Positions 34,848 through 45,401 of a stretch of DNA of 64,000 nt are shown piece by piece (the first letter of the stretch is position 1; every line of letters starts with the position of its first letter). The notes below the pieces were generated by a model that searched no databases, was not told where the DNA came from, and saw only the letters and a program-made list of their open reading frames with translations. The stretch is taken from the NCBI GenBank assembly GCA_001606155.1, contig LODT01000029.1:744001-808000 (forward strand), written 5' to 3'. The translations under genes and the position numbers were made by a program. Source of the stretch: Tieghemostelium lacteum (taxonomy: Eukaryota; Evosea; Eumycetozoa; Dictyosteliales; Raperosteliaceae).

Positions 34848-35039
34848 TTAACCCTTTTGTTTAGTCTTCTTTTTTTTATAAACATTGCCCTCTACTTTTT
34901 GTCTGGTTTGTTTTGTTCTAGCCAGAGAAAAGAGGATTGTACCTTTATTGTTTGAAATTAGCCAAAATTTATCGATTTGATACATTGGAGAGAATCTACC
35001 AGGACAAGATGCAATAGCCTGAGAGAAAGCTGGTATAAT
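34848..35039 (-). CDS. Possible short coding exon, unknown protein
   Basis: An open stretch reads from a TAG acceptor (ending at 35040) to a TAA at 34848. Its codon use looks coding (SPMYQIDKFWLISNNKG, then a basic end KKKKTKQKG). The first Met is at 34985, giving 45 aa. If an upstream exon exists it lies before 35100, where I see no clear start. It could be the last exon of a small basic protein or a remnant. It includes the hexapeptide ARTKQT, identical to histone H3 residues 1-6, probably by chance. Confidence 0.3.
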   Translation of the reverse strand: MIPAFSQAIASCPGRFSPMYQIDKFWLISNNKGTILFSLARTKQTRQKVEGNVYKKKKTKQKG

Positions 35040-35228
35040 CTATTCTCAAATTATCCTATCCTGGTAGAATAATACCAGTGGTAGATCACAATAATAATTC
35101 AATTTTATAAAATTTAATTACAATTAATTGGTGAATAATGTTTTTTAATTTTTAAAATAGAATATGTTTTTATTAAAAAACAAATTGTAGAATCATAAGA
35201 AAACTAATATAAGTACTATAAATATTTG

Positions 35229-35627
35229 TTACTCTTGTTCATCCTCTGAGTCAGATAACTCACTTTTTGGTACCAGTTTACCCTCTACCATTTTAACTGT
35301 AAGGTGACTTTCAATTCTTTTATCATCAGGATCTTCACCACCAAAATAATAGCATACAAATTCCATCAAATTCAGATAATTAAAATCTGTTCCAGGATGT
35401 GGTGAAATTATTTGATATTTATAATATTTTATAGCTAACCTAACCAGTTTAATTACATTTTTATACTGTTCAATCATGTAATCTCTGCAACCCTCTGTAC
35501 AACCCTCACATAATGGATATGGGTCTGTGTCAAATACTTTATACATATGTATCCATGTTTGTAGGGAAAAGGGAATACTATTATTATTTTTATGCCTATC
35601 ACATGGTAATTTTGATGTGCTGTTCAT
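35229..35627 (-). CDS. Unrecognised small acidic-tailed protein, 132 aa
   Basis: A single exon. It has a CEGCTEGC cluster (about 40-47) and one more Cys at about 9, then an amphipathic stretch (NVIKLVRLAIKYYKYQI), a segment LNLMEFVCYYFGGEDPDD and a Ser/Asp/Glu tail (SELSDSEDEQE). There is no signal peptide. The Cys cluster could hold a zinc ion, but I do not know the family. Confidence 0.6.
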   Translation of the reverse strand: MNSTSKLPCDRHKNNNSIPFSLQTWIHMYKVFDTDPYPLCEGCTEGCRDYMIEQYKNVIKLVRLAIKYYKYQIISPHPGTDFNYLNLMEFVCYYFGGEDPDDKRIESHLTVKMVEGKLVPKSELSDSEDEQE

Positions 35628-36191
35628 TGGTTTTTAAATATTATTAAAAAATTTTTTTTTTATATTGAAGTGATATTAATGGCATTATTTTATTTTTTGT
35701 GTGTTAATTTAATTATAAAAAAAAGTTGTATGAGAGGGGGTATTTACTTCTACAATAAAAAACACTACCATTTTGTATATGATTTCAATCATTAATATTA
35801 TGGAATGATCAACTAAGAATGGTTTTAATGTGGAGATTGTGGAATTGAAAAAGGAAAAGAACCACTACTACCACCAAAACTATTTGGTAAAATTCTGGTG
35901 AAATTAAATGTAAATTGGAATTAAGAGATGTACCACTACCCAGATAGTGATGCTGGTACAACAGTAATGCCAACAAAATATAATAACAAAATTGATTAAA
36001 ATGATATTTTTGAAATGAAATCACATGATAAGATGATGATTGACCACAACCCAAATAAAAACAAATCAATTTTACAAATAATGTTAACCACAAGAAATAT
36101 CCTTATTTTCTAGGTAATTTCATTGTATATAAAAATAAATATTTTTAATTTTAAAGTGAATAAATATATTAATATTTATATACTTTACAAT
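35628..36191. other. Divergent intergenic region
   Basis: Lies between the 132-aa gene (minus) and the secreted GIY-YIG-like gene (plus). Holds a dA/dT-rich start, a block at 35729-35782 that resembles one at 54695-54737, and a minus-strand stretch about 35890-35820 (LPNSFGGSSGSFPFSIPQ) that looks like the end of a coding exon but lacks a body. Confidence 0.35.
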
Positions 36192-36941
36192 ATGAAGCAT
36201 TTTTGGGTAATTCTTTTATTATCTATATTTCAATTTAATATATCAAACTCTACTATACAAAGATATTATGGGAGTTTACAATGGAAGGATATCCCCCAGA
36301 GTTTTAGTTGCCATGCTACAACATATGATGATGGTACAGTATTTCTTCCTGATAGAAAAATTGCCATACACCCTGGGATATATTTTTATTTCAGTGGTGA
36401 CCTTACAACAATTAATGGTAAAGTCTATCCATTTATGCTTACTTACATTGGTTCTGCTGTGAGTGATGTTTATTCTAGAATATTTACTCATTCAAAAGAA
36501 CCACAATTTCAAAAGTCTTCCCATTTTTGCTATGCAGTGATGCCCAATTTATATTTGGACACTTCCTTAAAAACTGCCACTTGGAAAAATGATGACGCTT
36601 ACTGCGCTGAACAAAGATTACTTTCAATTTTTCATACTACAATAAATGACCCCACTCTAGGGGGGTATAATTCCAAATTTAGAACCAGTGATGTAAAAAT
36701 GGGGCGTAACGGATCTCCAATAGATGTGCTAAAAACAGCAGACCATTTGCTAAAGAACTTAAATTCACCAGAATCTGACGTAGCTATATATGATGGTGAA
36801 ATGATAGATCCATCAGTAAAAGATAAAACTTTGAATGCTTTTAGACACCTATCACCAGTTTCTGCTTTTGACAAAACACTGCGTAATAAAGTAGTAGTTA
36901 AAGAAAAAAATTCTCCAAAAAAAGAAAAAAAGAATAAATAA
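36192..36941 (+). CDS. Secreted protein with GIY-YIG-like nuclease signature
   Basis: 249 aa, one exon. A signal peptide is clear (MKHFWVILLLSIFQFNISNS). The mature chain has, in the right order, the landmarks of a GIY-YIG endonuclease: GIY (about 62-64), YIG followed by SA (about 85-89), an Arg (about 96) and a His (about 100) in SRIFTH, then a Glu (about 140) in CAEQRLLSIF and an Asn (about 160) in GGYN. The spacing between GIY and YIG is about 20 residues, longer than the usual ~10. The tail is Lys-rich (KEKNSPKKEKKNK). If active it would be an exported or lysosomal nuclease. The fold assignment is inference from motif order. Confidence 0.55.
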   Translation: MKHFWVILLLSIFQFNISNSTIQRYYGSLQWKDIPQSFSCHATTYDDGTVFLPDRKIAIHPGIYFYFSGDLTTINGKVYPFMLTYIGSAVSDVYSRIFTHSKEPQFQKSSHFCYAVMPNLYLDTSLKTATWKNDDAYCAEQRLLSIFHTTINDPTLGGYNSKFRTSDVKMGRNGSPIDVLKTADHLLKNLNSPESDVAIYDGEMIDPSVKDKTLNAFRHLSPVSAFDKTLRNKVVVKEKNSPKKEKKNK

Positions 36942-37057
36942 TATTCCATATACAAGTGACTTGGGTATTTCATTATTACTTTAGTGTAAATATTTATAGT
37001 GTTGATTAAAGATATAATGATTATATAAATATTGATGTTATGTTAAAGAATTAATAT

Positions 37058-38445
37058 TTAACCGTGGAAATCACTTATGTTTGTAGTTGTATATAATTAT
37101 ACTTGAATGTTTATTTAAATAGTGTAAAGATAATATAAACAAGAATTTAATTTATTTTCTTCTTTTTACTTTATCATTAGAGTTAGTGATCAACTGTGAT
37201 TAGTTTACTAAAATATTGTTTACGTATATTAATAGTAAGGTTGCGAAATATACACACACAATATTTTTCAATGGTACCATGCAATGGAAGACCAGAGACT
37301 ATATTGATTAAAACCTGAATATCTGTTTCGGTGTATGAATAGTATTCTGCTTTGATATAGAGTCTTTGACTAGTATGCATTTGTAATAGTTTCAATTCTT
37401 TTGTCCCAAAACTCAACTCTTTCACTGGTGTGGTAAATGACCTATCATGTGAGGAGTTTTAATTACTATTGGGTTGCCAAAATGGGTAGGTTTAGTCAAA
37501 CAATATAATCAGACATCATCATCTGCACCTGCATTACCAATATGAAATACATTTAAAATTGTCTCTCTCAACTTTTGTAAAATGAAAGAAATGTATTAAA
37601 TTTAGGAAAGATTGTATATTAGTTAGGTAAAATTATATTGGAGTTGCGAAATAAATTTTCTATAGTTGTGAAATTAAATTACCATTGTCAATGTATTTTT
37701 CCTTTATAAAAGTTGGGAAATTTCCCAACTTGTGGTGGAGATATTCCTAGATTTGTTTATTAATACACTATAAATTTATCTTTTACAATAATAACGTATT
37801 CCCACGTTTATTCCTCATTCAAATTCCTAATTTTGGAAATTTAATAAATGCATGTGTGGTAAACAAGTGTGGAATGTTAAAAATTATGAAAATTAAGTTA
37901 AAAAAAAACAAAAAAAAAAACATTATTTAAATGAACTTAAAAGCAAAATTCTAACCCAATTAAAGGAGTCTTACTAAGTAGTGAAGATAGGATGTACAAT
38001 TATGTAATCAATTTTAACAGAGTAACTACAATTACATTAAAGAGTTTAGAGCGTTTTATACACTTGACAACCATTTAGAGCTCCAGATTAAAACACAAAA
38101 TTTTTACTTAGTGTATATCTCACAAATCTGGATATTAAAGAGAAACCATTCCATGTAGATCTTCTCAAATGTAATAACCAGTATTTAGGTCTTAATGAAG
38201 ATTCAAAAAGTGATTCTGAGAATATGAAATATCTGATTGGATATAGGTAATGATGAATAAGTGGTGAATCTTTATCTAGGGATGAAGATGATGAAGATGA
38301 TGAAGATGATGATTCATATTCAAGAAGAGCATTATACTCAACTGATAATGAATATAAATAAACAGTTTACAGTTTAATACATATTTTAAACAACTTTCAT
38401 GTACAGTTATACACCACTACAAACATATGTGATTTCCACGGTTAA
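37058..38445. mobile_element. DNA transposon relic with ~50-bp terminal inverted repeats and TTAA flanks
   Basis: TTAA at 37058-37061 and 38442-38445 encloses 1380 bp. The ends are inverted repeats: 17 identical bases counted from TTAA (TTAACCGTGGAAATCAC), one mismatch, then TATGTTTGTAGT identical again. Similarity continues to about 52 bp with roughly 80-85% identity. Inside, two coding remnants point outwards: a minus-strand stretch ending at 37183 (for example LHGTIEKYCVCIFRNLTINI) and a plus-strand stretch about 38115-38250 (KEKPFHVDLLKCNNQYLGL) followed by an acidic tail ending at 38361. Both carry stops or frame changes upstream. I do not recognise either product. TTAA plus TIRs suggests a piggyBac-type element, but the transposase itself is not identified. 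Confidence 0.6.
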
Positions 38446-38689
38446 TTGTATAAAATATAATAAAATATATAATAATATATCTATGAATATAATTCTGATA
38501 TAAATCTGAATTGTTTATTAGGATAGGTTAAGTATTTATAGTTTTCTTAGATCTAGATTACAGATGTTCTATAAATGGAAGTATGATTACTAATTAATAT
38601 AAGATTATATAACTAGTAAGTATAATTGATTTACTTGTATAGTAATCCTCGATAAAGTAATTCTATATATTTCACTCATTCCCATTTAC

Positions 38690-38875
38690 CAACTTTTGGA
38701 AAATAGGTTTCAAATAATTGATTAATTTGAATGAGTACAGCTGAAGGAGGTTTTTCAGAGAGATTATAATTCAGACATACAGTCTTATTATTCTCCTACT
38801 GCATTTACGAATACATTAATATAATCTTGTTTAGAAGATAGTCTACCTTTTTTTTCTGATATGTTTTCAATGAAG
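38690..38875 (-). pseudogene. Eroded coding stretch, unknown product
   Basis: On the minus strand, codon use suggests two pieces of former coding sequence: GRLSSKQDYINVFVNAVGE, then, after interruptions, SEKPPSAVLIQINQLFETYF ending at a stop. The product is not recognised. The stretch lies just outside the right inverted repeat of the 37-38.4 kb element and is part of the same relic zone. Confidence 0.3.
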
Positions 38876-39269
38876 CTAAGCTATTAAATTATAAATACCA
38901 TTATTTCCAAAGAATATATCATCATTTAGAGAAAAGAAACATTTTCAATTAAATAATGAAAACTTACCTCTATAGAATTAGAATAAAATTGGTAATTCGG
39001 ATAGGTTACTTAGAATAAGAGAAAATAGATAGAGAAACTTTAGACTTGTATACCGAAAACTCATAAAAATTCTTTAAAAATACAATTAGTCTTTTTTAAT
39101 TAATATTTTTCCAGAAAGACAAAGTAATAGAAAATATAGAATAGATGGTTTTTTTGATCTAATTCAAAAATATGTTAGTTAATGAACAAAGTTGTACTTA
39201 TTCCAATATGTCAAAAACATAACAATCTCAACTTTAGACATACCTATTTTATAAAATTTTCAGAAGGTT

Positions 39270-39985
39270 AAGATGATATTAATCTATAACTACAGTAGAG
39301 GAATACTATTATCATGGCCCAAGATTTAGACAAATTAAAAATGAAGCAGGTCTATATTTTACACCACAATACCATAAACAGTGGAGTTATGTTGTAAACC
39401 AAGACAAATATTATTTTTTCCCAGCATTAGATTATAATGCAAACAACATAATTTGTAACAAATCTGTATTGGTTCCGTATTTCCTATAGTTTTGATATTT
39501 CGGATATTTATTTGAGAGAAAATAATGCAGGTTATACTAAAATAGTACTGAAATGTATAATTTCAGGCGATATAAATCGACATCGTGTACCACAAACCAA
39601 TGTTTTTAATAGAGTACAGCCACAACAAATAACGTTGGTAGAAATAATATCCCAACATGATATTAAGATTTTTTTCTTTCATAAATTATAATCAAAAATA
39701 TTTAACCAAAAACAATCAATAGGAACTAGATGATATTCCTCATGATTTAGACTATTTAATGAATGTGATAATCAAAGAAACAAGTATTACACATTCAATA
39801 GCAGCAGTGTTATTTATATGTACATTCAAAAGATTTTTCTATGATAAAATCAATAAAACATGGTATGCCATTAATAAATATAATATTTGGGAGAAAGACA
39901 ATGAGTGTATGCATATATCAAAGTGGAATGATTTGCGCTTTTTTTTAAATTTTCAAAATTATTGGGGAAATTACTTTTTTTTTTA
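39270..39985 (+). pseudogene. Broken coding relic, possible virus-type primase-helicase (D5_N-like) fragment
   Basis: A plus-strand stretch with coding-like codon use, interrupted several times. Its last part resembles the D5_N region that precedes the helicase of NCLDV/phage-type primase-helicases (motif KTWYAINKYNIWEKD). The preceding parts are not recognised. If correct it is a fossil of a virus-like or plasmid-like element. It is clearly not whole; age cannot be judged without relatives. Confidence 0.25.
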
Positions 39986-40026
39986 AAGTATTTGTCACAT
40001 ATCCAACAGACAAACAATAGATAGAC

Positions 40027-43000
40027 ATGTCTAGTTCTACTAAAAAGAAGAAGGTCCTTACACCTTTAAAAGTGTAATTATTTTAAAAAATAATTAGTGG
40101 TATTGTGTATTAACACTCTATATTGAAAAGGTCTACATCGCCTAACAGATTAAAGAGCCCACCTTTAAAGACATATGTCAGCCCTGAGAATTATAATAAA
40201 GACTTGGAATCTACAATTAATAAAGTTAGGGGTGCATTAGAGAAATATAATTATCGATATGAGGATAATATAAAACAGAAGAACAAAGATGATGTTACAT
40301 TTAAAATTAAAGATAAACCAGATACTAGAGTTGATACTAGTAGTAGTGATAATAGTGATAAAGAGAATCATTCTCAGAATTCTAGTCAAAAGAATTCTAA
40401 CAGTAGGGTAGTTTCACCTTCTCCATATAAAGGAAAAAAAGTTTTGACACCAAAACCAGTCTCATCAGATGAAGAAGACGATGATGATATAAGCTCAAAT
40501 AGATCACAAGATGTAATGGACACTGCTTCTAAGTCTTATAAAAGTCCAAATAAGCAGTTAAAGAAAGAATTTACTGAACCAATTGATACTTTAGAACCAA
40601 CAATGGTTGAGGACGATATAGAACAGGACAATTCCTCTAAACATGAAGAAGACGATCAAAATGAGGAAGAGGAACAATCAAGTCGTAAACATAAAAAGAA
40701 ATCTAGGAAATCTAAGAGATCTAAAGATGAGGAGCAGAATGTTGAAGAGGGGAACGAAGATGATAATAGAGAAGAGGAAGAAAAAAAGTCGCATCGTAAA
40801 CATAAAAAGAAGTCAAAGAAATCAAAGAAATCTAAAGATGAGGAGAATCAAGAAGAAGAAGATACAAATGAGAATCAAGATGATGATGAGGAAAAGTCTC
40901 ATAGAAAGCATAAAAAGAAGTCAAAGAAATCAAAGAAATCAAAGAGTTCTAAGTCTAAAGCTGATGAACAAGAGGTAGAGGTAGAAGAAGAACAGAATGA
41001 AGAAAATGTAGAAGAACAAGAGGAAGAGCAAGAGGAACAAGAAGAAAAGTCACATCGTAAGCATAAAAAGAAGTCAAAGAAATCAAAGAAATCAAGTAAT
41101 TCATCATCAGAGGAGAATGAAAATGATATCCAAGAGGATCTTGTAGAAGATGGTAAACATAAACAGAAATCTAAAAAAGAAACTATAGAGGAGGAAGGTG
41201 AAGATAATGAGATTCAAGATGATAAATCTGATAAGATAACTCAAGATGATGATCTACCATCCATAGAAAATGAAAATGAAATGAAGGATGAGTCTGAACC
41301 TGAGAGTGGAAAAGTAAAGGATGACTATGATTATGAATCATCTGAAAATGAAGAGAGACCTATTGCACCATCTAAGAAGTCAGGTCCTAGAAATTACTCT
41401 CATGAGAGTGATGATGATAAAAGTACTGCTAAACCTAGAAAAAATAGAAACAGAGGAGAAAACTCAAAAGATAAGGACACTGATGATTCAATGAAACCTG
41501 TTAAATTTAAGATATCAGAACCAGTATTAAAACCACGTCCTATAGTAAAGAATAGATCTATCTTTGACTTTTTTTCGAAGGTTAAAGATATAATTAGAAA
41601 ACCATCCACTGTAGAAGACAAGGAGCCCGAAGCTACAACAGACTCAACTAGCACTAATGTAGAGGAAGCACATCAAGAAGATGAACAGTCTAGAAAGAGT
41701 AATGATAGTGAACTTATGGTTGAATCTGATGATGATAATGATGGATCTCCAAAAGTGTTTGAATTGACAAAGAGAAAACAAAAAACTCCAACTAAGAAAA
41801 CACCTGTAAAGTTTGAACCCAATTTACAAGTAGATAATGAAAACAGTGATGGTGAAGAATCTGAAGAAGAAGAAACCAACTCTGACAATATAAACACCAA
41901 GATTGATTGTGATTTAGAAAAAAGTAAAGAACCAACACAATTGGACAGTGATCTTGTACAATCGGATGTTTCCAAACCACCAACAGAAAAGGAATTTAGA
42001 GAGCCAACTGAGGCAACTCTGGATATTGATGGTGATAATCCATTTATGAATGTTGGTATTACAAAATCATCAACTTCTTTAAAAGAGGATGAAGATGTTG
42101 AGGATGAAGATGATGATAAAGAAAAGGATGTTGAGATGAAAGATATTGAAGAGGAGGAAGAAGAAGAGAAAGATGATAGTGATGATGAAGAAAACAGTGA
42201 TAATGAACTTTTGGAGAAAGAAAATCATTTGATTAAACAAAATTTGTACACAGAGTTACTCCATAAGGATAATGAAGCTGGTTTGGAAAAGGTTAAATCT
42301 AGTATACTTGGTAAAAGAAAATTAGAAATTGAATATGAATCTGATGAAGATGAAGATAAAGATAAAGATGACGATGAAGATGATGAAGAATACCATTCAT
42401 TTGATAATGAAGAGGAGAATGATGAAGATAAAAAAGAATCTGATGAATCACAATCGGAATCCGAGAATGATAAATCAATGGACACTGATTCTGAAACTGA
42501 AAGAGATAGACAACAAAAGAAATTCTATCAGTCTGTAAAATCTAAACAATTTGTTAGAAAGAGACCTATAAATTCATCTTCAAGTTCTATGGCTAATACA
42601 CTGAGTAGCCAGTCTAGTACTCTCTACACTTTACCTGACCAAGATGATGATCTCTCTGAAGAAGAAGAAGATAAACCAACTTCTAAATATAGTGATGATG
42701 AAGATAGTAGCAGTAAACATAGAACTTCATATCATAGAATGGATAAAAAGAAAATGAAGTTTAATCACACTAATGAACATTTCTTTGAGGATAAAGATAA
42801 GGAATTACTTAGTTTAGTCACACAAAGATCTAGTTCTAAAATGTCAACAATGTCATTGGACCAGAATAGCATGAAGATACCATCTTCTTTACCAATGTTC
42901 TTCAATGAAAAGACTAAAAAAGATTCTAGTATTGCTGGCTTTAATGTATCCAAAGAGAAATTAGAATCACTCAAGAGACATGCCAAAGCACAATCTAATC

Positions 43001-43050
43001 AACCTGTACCAGTATTCTTTTCTAAAAAGGACTCAAAAGCACTTATATAG
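40027..43050 (+). CDS. Very highly charged protein with KSHRKHKKKSKKSKKS repeats, 988 aa
   Basis: Exon 1 is 40027-40073 and exon 2 is 40131-43050. The 57-bp intron (GTAATT donor, AAAAG acceptor) lets the frame open at an ATG in good context (MSSSTKKKKVLTPLK); without it there is no Met until far inside. The chain alternates Glu/Asp blocks with Lys/Arg blocks. Four copies of a basic unit (SHRKHKKKSKKSKKS or variant) lie at about residues 200-340, separated by acidic spacers. The two ends are less biased and probably functional: SPENYNKDLESTINKVRGALEKY near the start, and KEKLESLKRHAKAQ plus VPVFFSKK at the end. It is probably nuclear, judging by composition and basic clusters. Family not recognised. 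Confidence 0.65.
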
Positions 43051-43182
43051 TCTAGTCTTATGACTTTTCACAATTGGTAAAAAAATAAAACAGTTTTAAC
43101 CATAATTATTATTAATATTGAATATATGTATAAATATGATACAATTTAAATCCAAATAGAATTCTATTCTATTCTTTTTTTA

Positions 43183-44520
43183 TTACTTTTTTGTTGGTGT
43201 TGTAGGTTGTTGTTGTTGTAGTTGTGAATGTAATGGCGGTGATGAAGGTTTTGATTTTAATGTTCCACAGTGTGTAATGGAAGTATGATTACATTCACAA
43301 ACCCATTCACAATACTTTTGAGATTTAAAACTATAACAGGTACATTGTCTACATTTTGTATCTTCTTCTTCTAGATAAACTTCATCATCTAGATCTAGAC
43401 TCTTAAATGTATTTATATTTTGAATTGTATTTCTTCTGATTAATTGTTTCTTTTTGGTTTTACTGTTACTACTATTAGGTGATGATCTATTTGATGTTGG
43501 TGGTGTCACAACACTATTAGAGTTACTATTGTTACTAGTGTTATTACTATTTTTTACAAGTTGATTTATAAGTTGATTAATTTTATTATCTCTAATTGAT
43601 AATTTAAGTGAAGGTATTGGTGATGATGGAAGTGACGTAGATTGATTTTGTATGAGTAATGGTGAAGGACATGATTGGTGTTGGTGAATAGTTTGCTGTG
43701 TTTGTGTGTTTAATAATTTAAATGAATTGGAATTATACAATACTGGTTTTACAATAGGTGTGCTATTAATATTAGTTGATGTTATATTTTTAACTGAGTT
43801 AATGGATGGTGATGATATTGAAAATGAATTTAAAGGTGGTGTTGTAGGTACACTACTATTAGTACTATTGTTATTATTATTATTGTTACAATTACTGCTA
43901 TTTACAGTAGGTGTAGTACTACCACTACTTAAATCTTTAAATAAATTGGGATGTATATTTGAAATGGATTTAATTAAATTTATAGAGGCTGATAATTGTT
44001 GTTGTAGATCTAGTATAATCTTATCAGCTTTTGATTCAGTTTCTCTATGCAGTTGAACTTGATCTTCAAGTTTAGTCATTAAATCATTTTCAATCTTTTT
44101 CAATATGGAAATTTCCTTTTTCAAAGATGCAATTTGTTCTTGATCCTGTGCTATTCTCTCTTGAAATGAAACCAATGATTCAGTAGCTCTACTCAACTGT
44201 GTGAATAAATATTTATTTTGTTGATATATCCATTCAACAGTCTCCATTGAAAACTCTATATATTGATATAAAAAATATGTTGGTATTAGTAGACACGTCA
44301 CGAAACAGAAGAACTGTAATCCACCTCTTGATATCTATTTCATACTTGAATTCTTTATAATCATTCCAATTCTTTCACTGTTAATTGGAACAAATTCTAC
44401 TTCAGCTTCTGATATATTTGATCTACATAGTGAGAGAATTTCACTTCTGTTGTAATTTGAAGGAAAGTAAAAACTAGATACTAAAATATCTACGCTGATC
44501 ATGTCAATACTAGTTGACAT
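43183..44520 (-). CDS. Coiled-coil protein with FAM221-like Cys/His cluster; 5' structure uncertain
   Basis: The main exon (to 43183) encodes a hydrophobic stretch (CLLIPTYFLYQY), a coiled coil (SFQERIAQDQEQIASLKKEIS...), a long Ser/Asn/Thr-rich linker, and a cluster CRQCTCYSF...CEWVCECNHTSITHC that resembles the metal-binding core of FAM221 proteins. An upstream ATG at 44520 begins an open stretch in the same frame, separated from the main part only by a TAG at 44337-44335. An 87-bp intron (44400-44314, GTAGAA donor, TTACAG acceptor) would remove the stop and stay in frame, giving 416 aa. Alternatively translation starts at Met 44247 (METVEWIYQQN). I prefer the spliced form. Confidence 0.6.
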
Positions 44521-45020
44521 TTTTTTAATTTATTTTACAATAGTGTATTATAAAAAAAGAGTTCTGATAGGTGTAGTAAGTAAGAAGAAGTTGGTATGTA
44601 AGAATATTGTAATTGAACTGTTGTTGTAGTTGTTTTTGTAGTAAATTAAAAAAATCAAAATAAAAATCTATTTTGATGTTATTTATAGCATAAGGGAACA
44701 ACAATTTTTTACAACAAATAAAAATTTCAATTTAAACTTTCAAAATTGAAATATTTTGATTAATGTGGATAATGTGGAGATTTTAATCTTTCCAATCACA
44801 CACATCAATCAAATTAACTACAAACAAACCACTTTTTTAAAAAAAAAAATAAAATTATATGTAAAATAAATAATCGAGTATAATATAATTTTATTATAAA
44901 AAGTTATATTATTTTAAGGCGTCGTCGGTTAATTATATATTTAAACCTTTTATATTATGATGAGTGTGAAATTGTATTTTAAACTTAGGGAGTTCTAATT
45001 GAATATATCTAACTACCTAT
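44521..45020. other. Gene-free interval
   Basis: A 500-bp AT-rich region, 5' of the coiled-coil gene. One GC-rich motif, GGCGTCGTCGG, at 44918-44928 stands out against its surroundings. Nothing else is seen. Confidence 0.4.
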
Positions 45021-45401
45021 CTATTTTGAATGATGTGGTTGTTTGGGTATTGGTATCAGTACACAAACAATTGAAACTGAAATTAACAACATGCTGATAA
45101 ATGCATAGCTTGATTTTGAGTTGTTATTTATATTATTTAATTTCATTGTTTGTTGTTGTTGATTTTTTTGAATATTATTATTATTAAATTTTACAGTATT
45201 GATTAATATATGATCTTGGTGAATTGAACTTATTAGATTATAAGTTTCAGTAAGATTTATATTTCCCATATCAATGGATGATTTTGGGTTAAAACTATTA
45301 TTATTATTATTATTTTTACTTATATTATTAATTGAATTTATAGAGTTTAAATATTTTACAACAAGAATTAATAATATAAATGTAATTACTAGATCTTTCA
45401 T
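45021..45401 (-). CDS. Small Asn-rich protein with two hydrophobic ends, 126 aa
   Basis: An N-terminal hydrophobic segment (VITFILLILVVKYL, signal or anchor), an Asn-rich middle, and a second hydrophobic segment near the C-terminus (FISMLLISVSIVCVLIPI) followed by a short polar tail (PKQPHHSK). It may be a small membrane protein or a GPI-type precursor, though the polar tail argues against GPI. No family recognised. Confidence 0.5.
   Translation of the reverse strand: MKDLVITFILLILVVKYLNSINSINNISKNNNNNNSFNPKSSIDMGNINLTETYNLISSIHQDHILINTVKFNNNNIQKNQQQQTMKLNNINNNSKSSYAFISMLLISVSIVCVLIPIPKQPHHSK

Larger units (their letters stand above)
36942..40026. other. Gene-poor relic zone
   Basis: About 3.1 kb between the GIY-YIG-like gene and the charged-protein gene. 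It contains the TIR element (37058-38445), the eroded stretches at 38690-38875 and 39270-39985, and otherwise AT-rich sequence. No intact gene is seen. Confidence 0.6.

Noticed and set aside
35809-36093. Hydrophobic minus-strand frame
   Set aside because: Composition reflects AT bias. A short segment in another frame looks more coding, but no complete gene can be drawn.
36123-36191. Longer N-terminus for the GIY-YIG-like protein
   Set aside because: It would need a TTG start; the ATG at 36192 gives a good signal peptide.
42225-42485. Ser-rich minus-strand frame
   Set aside because: It is the antisense of the Asp/Glu-rich part of the charged-protein gene.
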